Positions 40,942 through 49,083 of a DNA stretch of 53,164 bases are shown here, in pieces. Numbering within the stretch: the stretch's first letter is position 1; every line of letters starts with the position of its first letter. The position numbers and the translations under genes were made by a program. This DNA is from Scatomorpha merdavium (lineage in GTDB: Bacteria; Bacillota; Clostridia; Oscillospirales; Oscillospiraceae): assembly GCA_018711415.1 (NCBI GenBank), contig DVIJ01000087.1, positions 1-53,164 of the forward strand, given 5' to 3'. The notes under the pieces are model-generated. The model made no database searches. It had not been told where the DNA came from and worked only from the letters and a program-made list of their open reading frames with translations.

Positions 40942-42477
40942 GTGAAAAAGCTGCTGAAACTCCTGTTCTCGCGGCTGGCGTTCGTCTCGCTCTTCATGCT
41001 GCTGCAGCTGGCCGTGCTCTTCGCCACGCTGTTCTATTTCCAGGGCATCTTCGCCACGGTGCAGACGGTGCTCGTGGCGCTCTCGCTGGTCGCGGTGGTA
41101 TATATAATCAACCAGGACGGCAGCTCGGCCTTCAAGATAGCCTGGATCCTGCCCATCGTGTTCCTGCCCCTGGTGGGAGTCCCGGCGTACATACTCTTCG
41201 GCCGGAAGCGCACCCCGGAAAATAAGCGCGAGCAGCTCTCCGGGATGCTCCTGCGCTACAGGCAGACGGCCAGCCTCGTCGCCTCCGAGAGCGAGGCCCT
41301 GCTCCACGAGGAGCCCGAGGCCGCGCTCCAGTCCGCATACCTCGAGCGCTGCGCCGGCGCGCCCGTCTTTACGGGGACAGAGACCACCTATTATAAACTC
41401 GGAGACGAGCTCTTCCCCGCAATGCTCGAGGAGCTGCGCCGCGCAAAGCGCTATATCTTCCTCGAATACTTCATCGTGGAGCCCGGGCTCATGTGGGACT
41501 CCATCCTGGAGATACTGGAGGAAAAGGCCGCGGAGGGCCTGGACGTCCGCCTCATCTACGACGACATGGGCTGCATCATGACCCTCCCGCGCAGCTATGA
41601 CCGCAGGATGGAAAAGCTCGGGATCCGCTGCTGCACCTTCCACCGCTTCCAGCCCGTCCTGACCGGGACCTTCAACAACCGCGACCACCGCAAGATCTGC
41701 GTCATAGACGGGGTCGTGGCCTTCACGGGGGGCGTGAACCTCGCGGACGAATATATAAACCGGCGCGAGCGCTTCGGCCACTGGCTGGACTGCGGGATAA
41801 GGCTCCGCGGCGAGGCGGCCTACAGCTTCGCCCTGATGTTCCTCTCCATGTGGGACTACATCCGCCACGAGGAGGACGAGCCCTCCCGCTTCCTGCCCGA
41901 GCGCGCCGACCTCGCCGGGATAAAAAACGACGGCTTCGTCCAGCCCTATTCCGACACGCCGACGGACGACGAGCCCGTGGGCGAGTCCGTATACATCAAC
42001 ATGCTCTCCCGGGCGAAGAAATATGTATATATATGCACGCCCTACCTCGTCATAGACAACGAGCTCATGAACGCGCTGACGAGCGCGGCCAAGTGCGGCG
42101 TGGACGTGCGGATGATAACGCCGGGCGTGCCGGACAAGTGGTATGTCCACATGGTGACGCGCTCCTACTACGCGCCGCTGCTGCGGGCGGGGGTGCGGGT
42201 GTATGAGTACATCCCGGGCTTCATCCACTCCAAGACCATGGTCTGCGACGACAAATACGGCGTCTGCGGGACGATAAACATGGACTACCGCAGTCTTTAC
42301 CTGCACCACGAGTGCGCGGTGTGGATGTACGGGACGAGCGCGCTGGCGGATATGCGCGCGAGCTTTGAGGACACGCTGCGCCGCTGCGTGGAGATAACGC
42401 CGGAGCTCTATCGGAACAGGCCCTGGCTCATGAAGCTGGGCCAGAGCCTGCTGCGGGTGTTCGCGCCGCTGATGTGA
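40942..42477 (+). CDS. cls: cardiolipin synthase (phospholipase D family)
   Basis: A 511-residue membrane enzyme joining two phosphatidylglycerols to cardiolipin. Two or three N-terminal membrane segments (within residues 8-85) are followed by two phospholipase-D repeats: the first HKD motif is DHRKICVID with FTGGVNLADEY behind it, the second is FIHSKTMVCDD with GTINMDYRSL. Order and length match ClsA-type enzymes of Firmicutes. The start is GTG at 40942; the upstream ribosome site is weak (AAAGG 13 bases away), implying modest translation. Confidence 0.95.
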   Translation: MKKLLKLLFSRLAFVSLFMLLQLAVLFATLFYFQGIFATVQTVLVALSLVAVVYIINQDGSSAFKIAWILPIVFLPLVGVPAYILFGRKRTPENKREQLSGMLLRYRQTASLVASESEALLHEEPEAALQSAYLERCAGAPVFTGTETTYYKLGDELFPAMLEELRRAKRYIFLEYFIVEPGLMWDSILEILEEKAAEGLDVRLIYDDMGCIMTLPRSYDRRMEKLGIRCCTFHRFQPVLTGTFNNRDHRKICVIDGVVAFTGGVNLADEYINRRERFGHWLDCGIRLRGEAAYSFALMFLSMWDYIRHEEDEPSRFLPERADLAGIKNDGFVQPYSDTPTDDEPVGESVYINMLSRAKKYVYICTPYLVIDNELMNALTSAAKCGVDVRMITPGVPDKWYVHMVTRSYYAPLLRAGVRVYEYIPGFIHSKTMVCDDKYGVCGTINMDYRSLYLHHECAVWMYGTSALADMRASFEDTLRRCVEITPELYRNRPWLMKLGQSLLRVFAPLM

Positions 42478-42497
42478 GGAAAAAAGAGAAAAAATGC

Positions 42498-42526
42498 TTG
42501 CAATGCGCGGCGGAGCTTGCTATAAT
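42498..42526 (+). promoter_or_regulatory. strong promoter of rpsB-tsf
   Basis: TTGCAA (42498-42503), 17-base spacer ending in TGC, TATAAT (42521-42526): combined -35 and extended -10, as expected for ribosomal genes. Confidence 0.88.
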
Positions 42527-42542
42527 ATATCGGCATTACGCA

Positions 42543-42604
42543 CGGCGGGCGGATCTCCGGCCCTGTGGCCGCAAGGCTGGGCCGCGGAGAGACGATGCCT
42601 GCCG
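42543..42604 (+). promoter_or_regulatory. structured RNA leader of rpsB, candidate S2 autoregulatory element
   Basis: Between promoter and ribosome site the RNA can fold into one long arm: P1 42543-42550 with 42597-42604 (8 bp, one G-U), P2 42554-42558 with 42586-42590, a 2-base bulge, P3 42559-42563 with 42579-42583, then a 4-bp tip 42567-42570/42575-42578 closed by a GCAA tetraloop. No T-run follows, so control would be translational. Confidence 0.6.
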
Positions 42605-42640
42605 GAGGTAATAACAAAATAAAGGGAGGAACAAAACAAA

Positions 42641-43375
42641 ATGGCAGTAGTATCCATGAAGCAGCTGCTGGAGGCCGGCGTTCACTTCGGCCACCAGACC
42701 CGCAGGTGGAACCCCAAGATGGCCGAATACATCTATATGGAGCGCAACGGCATCTATATCATCGACCTGCAGAAGACCGTCAAGAAGCTCGAGGAAGCCT
42801 ATAACTTCGTGCGCGAGCTCGCCGCGAGCGGCCAGAACATCCTCTTCGTCGGAACGAAGAAGCAGGCCTCGGACGCCGTCCGCGAGGAGGCCGGCAGGGT
42901 CGGCCAGTACTACGTCAACGCCCGCTGGCTCGGCGGTATGCTGACGAACTTCAAGACCATGCGCACCCGTATAGACCGCCTCGCCCAGCTCAAGAAGATG
43001 CAGGAGGACGGCACCTTCGACATGCTGCCCAAGAAGGAAGTCATGAAGCTCATGGGCGAAATGGCCAAGCTCGAGAAATATCTCGGCGGCGTCAAGGAGA
43101 TGAAGAAGCTCCCCGGCGCGCTCTTCGTCATAGACTCCCGCAAGGAGCACAACGCCATCGCTGAGGCCCGCAAGCTCCACATCCCCATCATCGCCATTGT
43201 CGATACCAACTGCGACCCGGACGAGGTCGATTACGTCATCCCCGCGAACGACGACGCCATCCGCGCCATCAGGCTCATCAGCTCCACCATGGCCAACGCC
43301 GTGCAGGAGGGCCGCCAGGGCGCCGACAACGCCGCCGAAGAGGCCGCCAAGGTCGAAGAGAGCGCCGAGGAATAA
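42641..43375 (+). CDS. rpsB: 30S ribosomal protein S2
   Basis: A 244-residue S2. It begins MAVVSMKQLLEAGVHFGHQTRRWNPKM, contains the IYIIDLQKT and GQNILFVGTKKQ segments, YVNARWLGGMLTNFKT and the C-terminal PIIAIVDTNCDPD...VDYVIPANDDAIR block; an acidic tail ends the protein. ATG 42641 follows GGGAGGA. It is the first gene of the classical rpsB-tsf pair with a strong promoter and a folded leader. Confidence 0.98.
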   Translation: MAVVSMKQLLEAGVHFGHQTRRWNPKMAEYIYMERNGIYIIDLQKTVKKLEEAYNFVRELAASGQNILFVGTKKQASDAVREEAGRVGQYYVNARWLGGMLTNFKTMRTRIDRLAQLKKMQEDGTFDMLPKKEVMKLMGEMAKLEKYLGGVKEMKKLPGALFVIDSRKEHNAIAEARKLHIPIIAIVDTNCDPDEVDYVIPANDDAIRAIRLISSTMANAVQEGRQGADNAAEEAAKVEESAEE

Positions 43376-43433
43376 GTCCCGCGCCGGACATGCCGCAATT
43401 ACCCCCTCAAATTTTACGGAAGGATGATAATAT

Positions 43434-44363
43434 ATGGGATTCACTGCCGCGGACGTTAAGAACCTGCGCGAAATGACCGGCGTCGGTATGATGGACTGCA
43501 AAAAGGCCCTCGCCGAGGCCGACGGCAATATCGAAAAGGCCGTCGAGTGGCTGCGCGAGAAGGGCCTCGCCGCCGCCCAGAAGAAGGCCGGCCGCATCGC
43601 CGCCGAGGGTATGGCCTACGCCTGGGTCTGCCCGGAGTGCGGAGTCGGCTCCATCGTCGAGGTCAACGCCGAGAGCGACTTCGTCGCCAAGAACGACCTC
43701 TTCGTCGATTACGTCCACAAGGTCGCCCAGGTCGTCGCCAAGGACGGCCCCGCCGACCTCGACGCCCTCATGGCCTGCAAATACCCCGAGTCCGAAAATA
43801 CCGTGCTCGAGGAGCAGAACGACAAGGTCCTCGTCATCGGCGAGAACATCAAGGTCCGCCGCTTCGCCCGCTACGACAAGGGCACCAGCATCGCCTACGT
43901 CCACATGGGCGGCCGTATCGCCGTCCTCATGAACCTCGAGGTCGGCGCCGGCTTCGAAAAGAACCCCGCCGTCGTCGAGCTCGGCAAGGACCTCGCCATG
44001 CAGGTCGCCGCGCTGAACCCCCAGTTCCTCGACAAGAGCGAGGTCTCCGAGGAGTTCATCGAGAACGAAAAGCGCGTCCGCCTCGCCCAGGCCAAGGAGG
44101 ACCCCAAGAACGCCAAAAAGCCCGACGCCATCATCGAGAAGATCGTCATGGGCGGCCTCTCCAAGTACTACAAGGAGATCTGCCTCATGCAGCAGCCCTT
44201 CGTCAAGGACGACAAGTCCTCCGTTGAGGAGCACGTCGCCGCCGTCGCCAAGGAGCTCGGCACGACCATCAAGGTCAACTGCTACACCCGCTTCGAAAAG
44301 GGCGAGGGCATCGAAAAGCGCCAGGACGACCTCGCCGCCGAGGTCGCAAAGCTCGTAAAATAA
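43434..44363 (+). CDS. tsf: translation elongation factor Ts
   Basis: A 309-residue EF-Ts, the nucleotide-exchange factor for EF-Tu. The N-terminal UBA-like domain VKNLREMTGVGMMDCKKALAEADGN (shown here only to identify it; residues 8-32) is followed by the core with VEVNAESDFVAKND and the C-terminal ...EQPF-like MQQPFVKDD region. Two cysteines in WVCPECG near residues 62-68 are an unusual small insertion. It lies 58 bases after rpsB, with GGAAGG upstream, and ends at a terminator. Confidence 0.97.
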   Translation: MGFTAADVKNLREMTGVGMMDCKKALAEADGNIEKAVEWLREKGLAAAQKKAGRIAAEGMAYAWVCPECGVGSIVEVNAESDFVAKNDLFVDYVHKVAQVVAKDGPADLDALMACKYPESENTVLEEQNDKVLVIGENIKVRRFARYDKGTSIAYVHMGGRIAVLMNLEVGAGFEKNPAVVELGKDLAMQVAALNPQFLDKSEVSEEFIENEKRVRLAQAKEDPKNAKKPDAIIEKIVMGGLSKYYKEICLMQQPFVKDDKSSVEEHVAAVAKELGTTIKVNCYTRFEKGEGIEKRQDDLAAEVAKLVK

Positions 44364-44370
44364 CTTAAAA

Positions 44371-44402
44371 AAACAGCCGGTCGTTTGGCCGGCTGTTTTT
44401 TT
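44371..44402 (+). terminator. intrinsic terminator of rpsB-tsf
   Basis: ACAGCCGG/CCGGCTGT stem (44373-44380 with 44389-44396), 8-base loop, then six T. Confidence 0.9.
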
Positions 44403-44430
44403 AGTTAACTGCACTCTCCTCCGCGAACTG

Positions 44431-44460
44431 AAAAAGCCGGTCTTTTGACCGGCTTTTTTA
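44431..44460. terminator. second terminator, probably serving the E2-like gene on the minus strand
   Basis: Perfect stem AAAAAGCCGGTC/GACCGGCTTTTT (44431-44442 with 44447-44458) and a TTTT loop. A- and T-tracts flank it on both sides, so it can act in both directions; the minus-strand gene stops 5 bases away. Confidence 0.85.
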
Positions 44461-44464
44461 TGCA

Positions 44465-45346
44465 TCAATATATGTCCTCGACGACCTTTTCGGGGGCGCG
44501 CTCGAGCTCGGAGGGGTTTTTGAGGTAATACTTCATGTATTTGAAGGCGGCGGCGTAGTAGGCGCCGTCCACGATGCGCTCGTCGCAGACGATCTTGTAG
44601 TCCACATATTTGTGCTCGACGGCGCGGCCGTGCCTGTCCAGCTCCGCGACCCGGCGCTTCGCCCCGAAGGCCAGGAACACCGGCAGGTTGCCGAAGTTGT
44701 AGAGGTGGTGGTAGATGGGCGGGATGCCGAGGGAGCCGAGGTCCGTGACGATCATGGAGCCGTGGAAGGGGCTCGCGCGCAGCAGGGACATGGGGATGAG
44801 GTCGAAGTAGTCCATGACCTTGAGTATCCACACGGCGAACTTCAGGAAGATGCCCGGGATCTTCATGAGCACGCCGGCGACCTTTTCGGTGCCGCTGTCG
44901 TCCGAGGAGCGGATCTCCTCGACGGCCTCGTTCATCTTGCGGTAGACGTCGTAGATGGTGTCCGTCGGCTCAAAGACGACCTTGGCGCAGGTCTCCTCGG
45001 ACTCCGTCGTGATGCCGCGCTTGACCATCATGTTGACCAGGATCTCGTTTCTGGCGTAGATCTTCTGGCCCGCTACGAAGCGGTTGAGCCCCGGCAGCTG
45101 CGAGATGACGCGGATATACGCCGCGATGAAGAGGTGCAGCATACCCAGGCCCTTGCAGCCCTCCTGACGCTTGGCCCGGAGCCAGCGGTCCGTTTCCGTT
45201 ATCTCTATGCTGCCCGCGAACTGGTTGCAGGCGTCGTTGCGCTGTATCATTATGTACGGCTCGAAGAGGTTCAGCGCCGGCAGGGTGCGCAGGCGGCGGC
45301 CCTCTTTTCTGTCGCCCAGGCGGCGGCGGTAGCCCGTGTTGCTCAT
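44465..45346 (-). CDS. stand-alone E2/CAT-like acyltransferase fold protein without catalytic His
   Basis: A 293-residue protein resembling the catalytic core of 2-oxoacid dehydrogenase E2 subunits (chloramphenicol-acetyltransferase fold). Recognisable parts are EITETDRWLRAKRQEG, LHLFIAAYIRVI, GSMIVTDLGSLGIPPIYHHLY and the end CDERIVDGAYYAAAF. In active E2/CAT enzymes the last motif is DHRxxDG with the catalytic histidine; here the residue is Glu. It also lacks lipoyl and subunit-binding domains, and no E1/E3 genes are nearby. The ATG at 45346 follows GGAGGA. It may be a non-catalytic structural or binding paralogue; function unknown. Confidence 0.8.
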   Translation of the reverse strand: MSNTGYRRRLGDRKEGRRLRTLPALNLFEPYIMIQRNDACNQFAGSIEITETDRWLRAKRQEGCKGLGMLHLFIAAYIRVISQLPGLNRFVAGQKIYARNEILVNMMVKRGITTESEETCAKVVFEPTDTIYDVYRKMNEAVEEIRSSDDSGTEKVAGVLMKIPGIFLKFAVWILKVMDYFDLIPMSLLRASPFHGSMIVTDLGSLGIPPIYHHLYNFGNLPVFLAFGAKRRVAELDRHGRAVEHKYVDYKIVCDERIVDGAYYAAAFKYMKYYLKNPSELERAPEKVVEDIY

Positions 45347-45389
45347 GCTCTCTCCTCCACTGAAGCAGTTATTTCCTCAAGGATTTTAC

Positions 45390-45418
45390 ATTATAATACG
45401 TTTTCCACTTTGAATCAA
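45390..45418 (-). promoter_or_regulatory. sigma-A-type promoter of the E2-like gene
   Basis: On the minus strand TTGATT (45418-45413), 17-base spacer, TATAAT (45395-45390). Confidence 0.82.
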
Positions 45419-45535
45419 GTCCAAACTGCTTATTAATCGCTTGAAGTCTCACATTCGTGAAGATTGACAAAATTCTGACGCATGTTTCGGCGTGGAAATC
45501 GTGGCAATTTTCTGCGGGGTTTTGAGTAAATGCGC

Positions 45536-45564
45536 TTGCTTAATTTAGGGTGTTTTGGTATTAT
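45536..45564 (+). promoter_or_regulatory. sigma-A-type promoter of the V-type ATPase operon
   Basis: TTGCTT (45536-45541), 17-base spacer, TATTAT (45559-45564). The surrounding 45420-45580 is much A+T-richer than the genes. Confidence 0.7.
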
Positions 45565-45581
45565 TATTGGTGCAGATACTT

Positions 45582-45615
45582 GACGGATGATGGCGCTTTC
45601 CGCATCCGTCTTTTT
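45582..45615 (+). promoter_or_regulatory. terminator-like hairpin in the V-ATPase leader (candidate attenuator)
   Basis: GACGGATG (45582-45589) and CATCCGTC (45603-45610) pair perfectly around a 13-base loop and are followed by TTTTT (45611-45615), directly upstream of the first ribosome site (GGGAGGTG). It lies downstream of the promoter, within the transcript leader. Confidence 0.6.
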
Positions 45616-45632
45616 CGGTGGGAGGTGTATCA

Positions 45633-45947
45633 ATGTCTTTTGAAGCGATCACAGCGATAAGCGAGGCCGAGGAAAACGCAAAACGCATGAAGGCCGAGGC
45701 GCTCGCTGCGGCGAAGGCGGCGGAGGCCGCGGCGCAGGCGGAGGGCCGGGCCGCGGTGGAGGCCGCGGAAAAAAAGGCCGCCGCAGAGCTTGCCGAGCTG
45801 CGCGCCAAGTCTGACGAAAAGGCCAAGGAGGACGCAAGGCAGCTCGCCTCGGACACGGAAAACAGGAAAGCGGCGATGCGCGCCAGGGCGGACGCCCGCC
45901 TCGAAAAGGCCGCCGCGCTTATCGTGGAAAGGGTAGTGAACGGCTGA
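45633..45947 (+). CDS. V-type ATPase subunit G/H-like coiled-coil protein
   Basis: A 104-residue, almost entirely helical Ala/Glu/Lys-rich protein with heptad-like spacing through residues 10-100, resembling the small peripheral-stalk subunit (G/H, NtpF-like) of prokaryotic V/A-type ATPases. Low complexity makes homology weak, but its place just before subunit I is standard for this operon. ATG 45633 follows GGGAGGTG; the next gene begins 1 base after its stop (TGATATG). It would pair with subunit E in the stalk. Confidence 0.82.
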   Translation: MSFEAITAISEAEENAKRMKAEALAAAKAAEAAAQAEGRAAVEAAEKKAAAELAELRAKSDEKAKEDARQLASDTENRKAAMRARADARLEKAAALIVERVVNG

Positions 45948-45948
45948 T

Positions 45949-47904
45949 ATGGCAATCGTTAAGATGAAAAAGCTCAGGCTGCTGGCCATGTCCGCGGACA
46001 GGCAGGCGCTGCTGCGGGAGCTGCTGCTCCTGGGCTGCGTCGAGGTGAGCGAGCCGGCCGAGCTCCCCGAGGAGGCGTTTCCAGCGCTCTGCCGCTGCGA
46101 AGGCGCGGGCCTTTCCACGGTGAAGGCCCAGCACGCGGAGCTCACGAACGCGGTAAAGCTCCTCGACAAATACGCCCCGGAAAAGCAGGGCTTCCTCAAG
46201 CCCCTGCCCGAGACCGAGGCCGCCGCGCTCCTGGACGAGGAAAAGCTGGCCGCCGGAGTCGAGCTGGCGGAAAAGCTCATGGAGCTCGAGGAGCGGATAA
46301 GGCGCAACAACGCAGAGATCCAGCGCGAGCAGACGACGCTCGAGTCCCTGGCGCCCTGGCTGCCCCTGGAGCTGCCGCTTTCCTGCAAGGGGACGGAGCG
46401 CGCCGCAGCGATGACGGCATCCCTGCCCGCCGCGCTCGACCTGGCCGAGGCCGACGCCGCGCTCGGCGCCGCCGCGCCGGAAGCCCAGCTCTTCCGCGTC
46501 TCGGACGACAGGAGCCTCCATTACGTGCTCCTCGTCTGCCTCAGAGACGAGCTGGACGCCGCGCTCGAGGTCCTGCGCCCCCTGGGTCTGAACCTCATGA
46601 GCCCCGGCGAGTTCGACTGTACGGCCAGGCAGGCCGCTGAAAAATGCGAAAAGAAAATTGCGGACCTCGGCCGCGAGAACGCGGAGCTCGTCTCCGCCAT
46701 CGCCGCAGAGGCCCCGCACAGGGCCGAGCTCAAGCTCCGCGCCGACGCGATGACCACGAAGATCGCCCGCGCAGAGGCCGAGTCCAGGCTCATGCAGACG
46801 GAGACCGCCGTCTGCCTCCAGGGCTGGGTCCCCGCGGAAAAGGAACAGGAGCTCGCAGGCGTCCTCGCAAAGTACGACTGCGCCTGGGAGACAGAGGACC
46901 CCGCCGAGGACGAATACCCCGAGGTCCCCGTGAAGCTCAAGAACAACCGCTTCACCAGGGCGCTCAACATGGTCACGGAGATGTATTCGCTCCCCGCCTA
47001 CGACGGCGTGGACCCGAACCCGCTCATGGCCCCCTTCTTCATCCTGTTCTACGGCATCATGCTCGCGGACATGGGCTACGGCGTCCTCATGATAATCCTG
47101 GCGCTCGTCGTCCTGGGGAAGAAAAAGCCCAAGCGCGGCACGCGCAACTTCTTTGAGCTGCTGCTCTGGTGCGGCATCTCGACCACCGTCTGGGGCGCGA
47201 TAACGGGCGGCTTCTTCGGCGACGCGCCGCTGCAGATAGCCAAGATAATCAACCCCGAGACGACCTGGACGGGCCTCCCCTCGCTCTTCACCCCGCTCAA
47301 CGACACCATCATGATCCTGCTTGGCGCGATGGCTCTGGGCGTCGTACAGATAATCACCGGCATGGCCATCAGCTTTGTAGAGAAGTGCAAGGCCGGGGAC
47401 GTGTTCGGGGCCGTGTTTGAAGAGGGGACCTGGTGGGTCATCTTCGCGGGCGGCGCGCTCGCGGCGCTCGGCATCGGCAGCGTGGCCGGAGTGCCGGTCG
47501 TGCTCGTCATCGGCGGCGTGATGCTGTTTATCGGCTCCGCGAAGGGCAAGAAGGGCTTCGGCATCTTCACCGGCTTTGTCGGCGCCATATACAACGGCGT
47601 CACCGGCTACTTCGGCGATATCCTCAGCTACTCCCGACTCATGGCCCTCATGCTCGCGGGCAGCGTCATCGCCCAGGTGTTCAACACCATCGGCGCGATA
47701 GCGGGGAACCTCATCGTGTTCCTCATCATCTCCATAGCGGGCAACGCGCTGAACTTCGCGCTGAACCTGCTCGGCTGCTTCGTGCACGACCTGAGGCTCC
47801 AGTGCCTGGAGTACTTCGGCAAGTTCTACAAGGACGGCGGCAAGCCGTTCAGACCCCTTGAGATCAACACCAAATTTGTAAACGTCGCTACAACCGACAA
47901 ATAA
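45949..47904 (+). CDS. ntpI: V-type ATP synthase subunit I
   Basis: A 651-residue subunit I (subunit a), which forms the stator half-channels for ion flow. The N-terminal ~340 residues are a soluble, partly coiled-coil domain (AIVKMKKLRLLAMSADRQAL start). The C-terminal half is membrane-embedded with about seven helices, beginning at ALMAPFFILFYGIMLADMGYG, and includes SYSRLMALMLAGSVIAQVFN with the essential arginine in the family-typical place. Located immediately before ntpK, as in other clostridial operons. Confidence 0.95.
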   Translation: MAIVKMKKLRLLAMSADRQALLRELLLLGCVEVSEPAELPEEAFPALCRCEGAGLSTVKAQHAELTNAVKLLDKYAPEKQGFLKPLPETEAAALLDEEKLAAGVELAEKLMELEERIRRNNAEIQREQTTLESLAPWLPLELPLSCKGTERAAAMTASLPAALDLAEADAALGAAAPEAQLFRVSDDRSLHYVLLVCLRDELDAALEVLRPLGLNLMSPGEFDCTARQAAEKCEKKIADLGRENAELVSAIAAEAPHRAELKLRADAMTTKIARAEAESRLMQTETAVCLQGWVPAEKEQELAGVLAKYDCAWETEDPAEDEYPEVPVKLKNNRFTRALNMVTEMYSLPAYDGVDPNPLMAPFFILFYGIMLADMGYGVLMIILALVVLGKKKPKRGTRNFFELLLWCGISTTVWGAITGGFFGDAPLQIAKIINPETTWTGLPSLFTPLNDTIMILLGAMALGVVQIITGMAISFVEKCKAGDVFGAVFEEGTWWVIFAGGALAALGIGSVAGVPVVLVIGGVMLFIGSAKGKKGFGIFTGFVGAIYNGVTGYFGDILSYSRLMALMLAGSVIAQVFNTIGAIAGNLIVFLIISIAGNALNFALNLLGCFVHDLRLQCLEYFGKFYKDGGKPFRPLEINTKFVNVATTDK

Positions 47905-47919
47905 GAGGAGGAAATTAAA

Positions 47920-48405
47920 ATGAGTTTTCTTGAACAGTTCGGCGGAATGGCACTCGGCCTTCTGGGCGCCGGTCTTGCGGCCGCTCTCTCCGGCATCGGC
48001 TCCGCCAAGGGTACCGGCATCGCGGGCGAAGCGGGCGCGGGCCTGCTGTGCGAGGACCCCAGCAAGTTCGGTAAGGTCATGATCCTGCAGGTCATCCCCG
48101 GTACGCAGGGTCTGTACGGCCTCGTCGTTTGGTTCTTCGCCTCCTTCCGCATGGGCCTGCTGGACGGCACCATTATGGACCTCACGGTCACCGAGGGCCT
48201 GCGCTACTTCGTCGCCTGCCTGCCGATGGCGCTCGGCGGCTGGATCTCCGCCATTGCCCAGGGCCGCGTGGCCGCCGCCTCCATCAATCTGCTCGCCAAG
48301 AAGCCGGACGACTGGTCCAAGGGCATGGTGCTCTGCATCACCGTCGAGTTCTACGCCATTCTGGCCCTGCTCGCCTCCATGCTCATGATCCTCAACATCG
48401 GTTGA
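47920..48405 (+). CDS. ntpK: V-type ATP synthase subunit K (rotor ring)
   Basis: A 161-residue, four-helix proteolipid made of two hairpin halves, the rotor subunit that carries the ion. Compared with Enterococcus hirae NtpK, Na+ ligands are in place: LQVIPGTQGLYG (Thr and Gln), SAIAQGRVAAAS (Gln) and CITVEFYAIL (the essential Glu). This favours Na+ rather than H+ coupling, an inference from ligand conservation. ATG 47920 follows GAGGAGG. High bias to C-ending codons fits its high copy number. Confidence 0.95.
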   Translation: MSFLEQFGGMALGLLGAGLAAALSGIGSAKGTGIAGEAGAGLLCEDPSKFGKVMILQVIPGTQGLYGLVVWFFASFRMGLLDGTIMDLTVTEGLRYFVACLPMALGGWISAIAQGRVAAASINLLAKKPDDWSKGMVLCITVEFYAILALLASMLMILNIG

Positions 48406-48436
48406 GCGGCGCCTGATCGGCAAGGTTGGGACTGCC

Positions 48437-49039
48437 ATGAACGGGATCGAAAAAATGACCGCCCGCATCAGGGCGGACGCGCAGGCCGAGTGCGCCGAGA
48501 TCCGCGCCGAGAGCGAAGCGCGCTGCGCCGAGATCCGCGCGGAGAACGAGCGCCTCGCCCAGGAGCGCTATTGGGCGCTCGTGCGCGAGGGCGTCAAGGA
48601 GACCGAGCAGCGGGTCCAGCGCATGGGCAGGACCGCCCGGCTCGAGGCCAAAAAGAGCGTCCTCACGATGAAACAGGAGGCCGTCTCCCGCGCGTTCGAC
48701 AGGGCGCGCGAACTGCTCGCCGAGCTGCCGGAGGCGGACTACGTCGCCTTCCTCGCGCGCGAGGCCGCGGAGGCCTCGGCAACGGGGCAGGAGGAGCTCA
48801 TCCTCTCGAAGAAAGACAGGGCCGCCGTCGGCGCGAAGGCCGTCAAGGCCGCCAACGAGCTGCTCGCCAAAAAACGCCCGGACGCCGTGCTGACGCTCTC
48901 GGCGGAGACGCGGGAGCTCGCCGGCGGGCTCATCCTCAAGCAGGGCGATATCGAGGTAAACTGCTCTGTGGATACCCTGCTCGAGCTCTCCAGGGGCGAG
49001 CTCGCGGCGCGCGTGGCGGAGGTGCTCTTTGAGGGCTGA
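48437..49039 (+). CDS. ntpE: V-type ATP synthase subunit E
   Basis: A 200-residue peripheral-stalk subunit. The N-terminal ~100 residues are a long Arg/Glu/Ala-rich helix (coiled coil with the G/H subunit); the C-terminal globular part shows ELAGGLILKQGDIEVNCSVDTLL, the family signature near residues 157-179. Starts 31 bases after ntpK with only a modest AAGG site. Position between K and C is conserved. Confidence 0.92.
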   Translation: MNGIEKMTARIRADAQAECAEIRAESEARCAEIRAENERLAQERYWALVREGVKETEQRVQRMGRTARLEAKKSVLTMKQEAVSRAFDRARELLAELPEADYVAFLAREAAEASATGQEELILSKKDRAAVGAKAVKAANELLAKKRPDAVLTLSAETRELAGGLILKQGDIEVNCSVDTLLELSRGELAARVAEVLFEG

Positions 49040-49083
49040 AGCCGCTGGCCGCGGCGCATACTGAGAGACAAGGGGGTTAGAAC

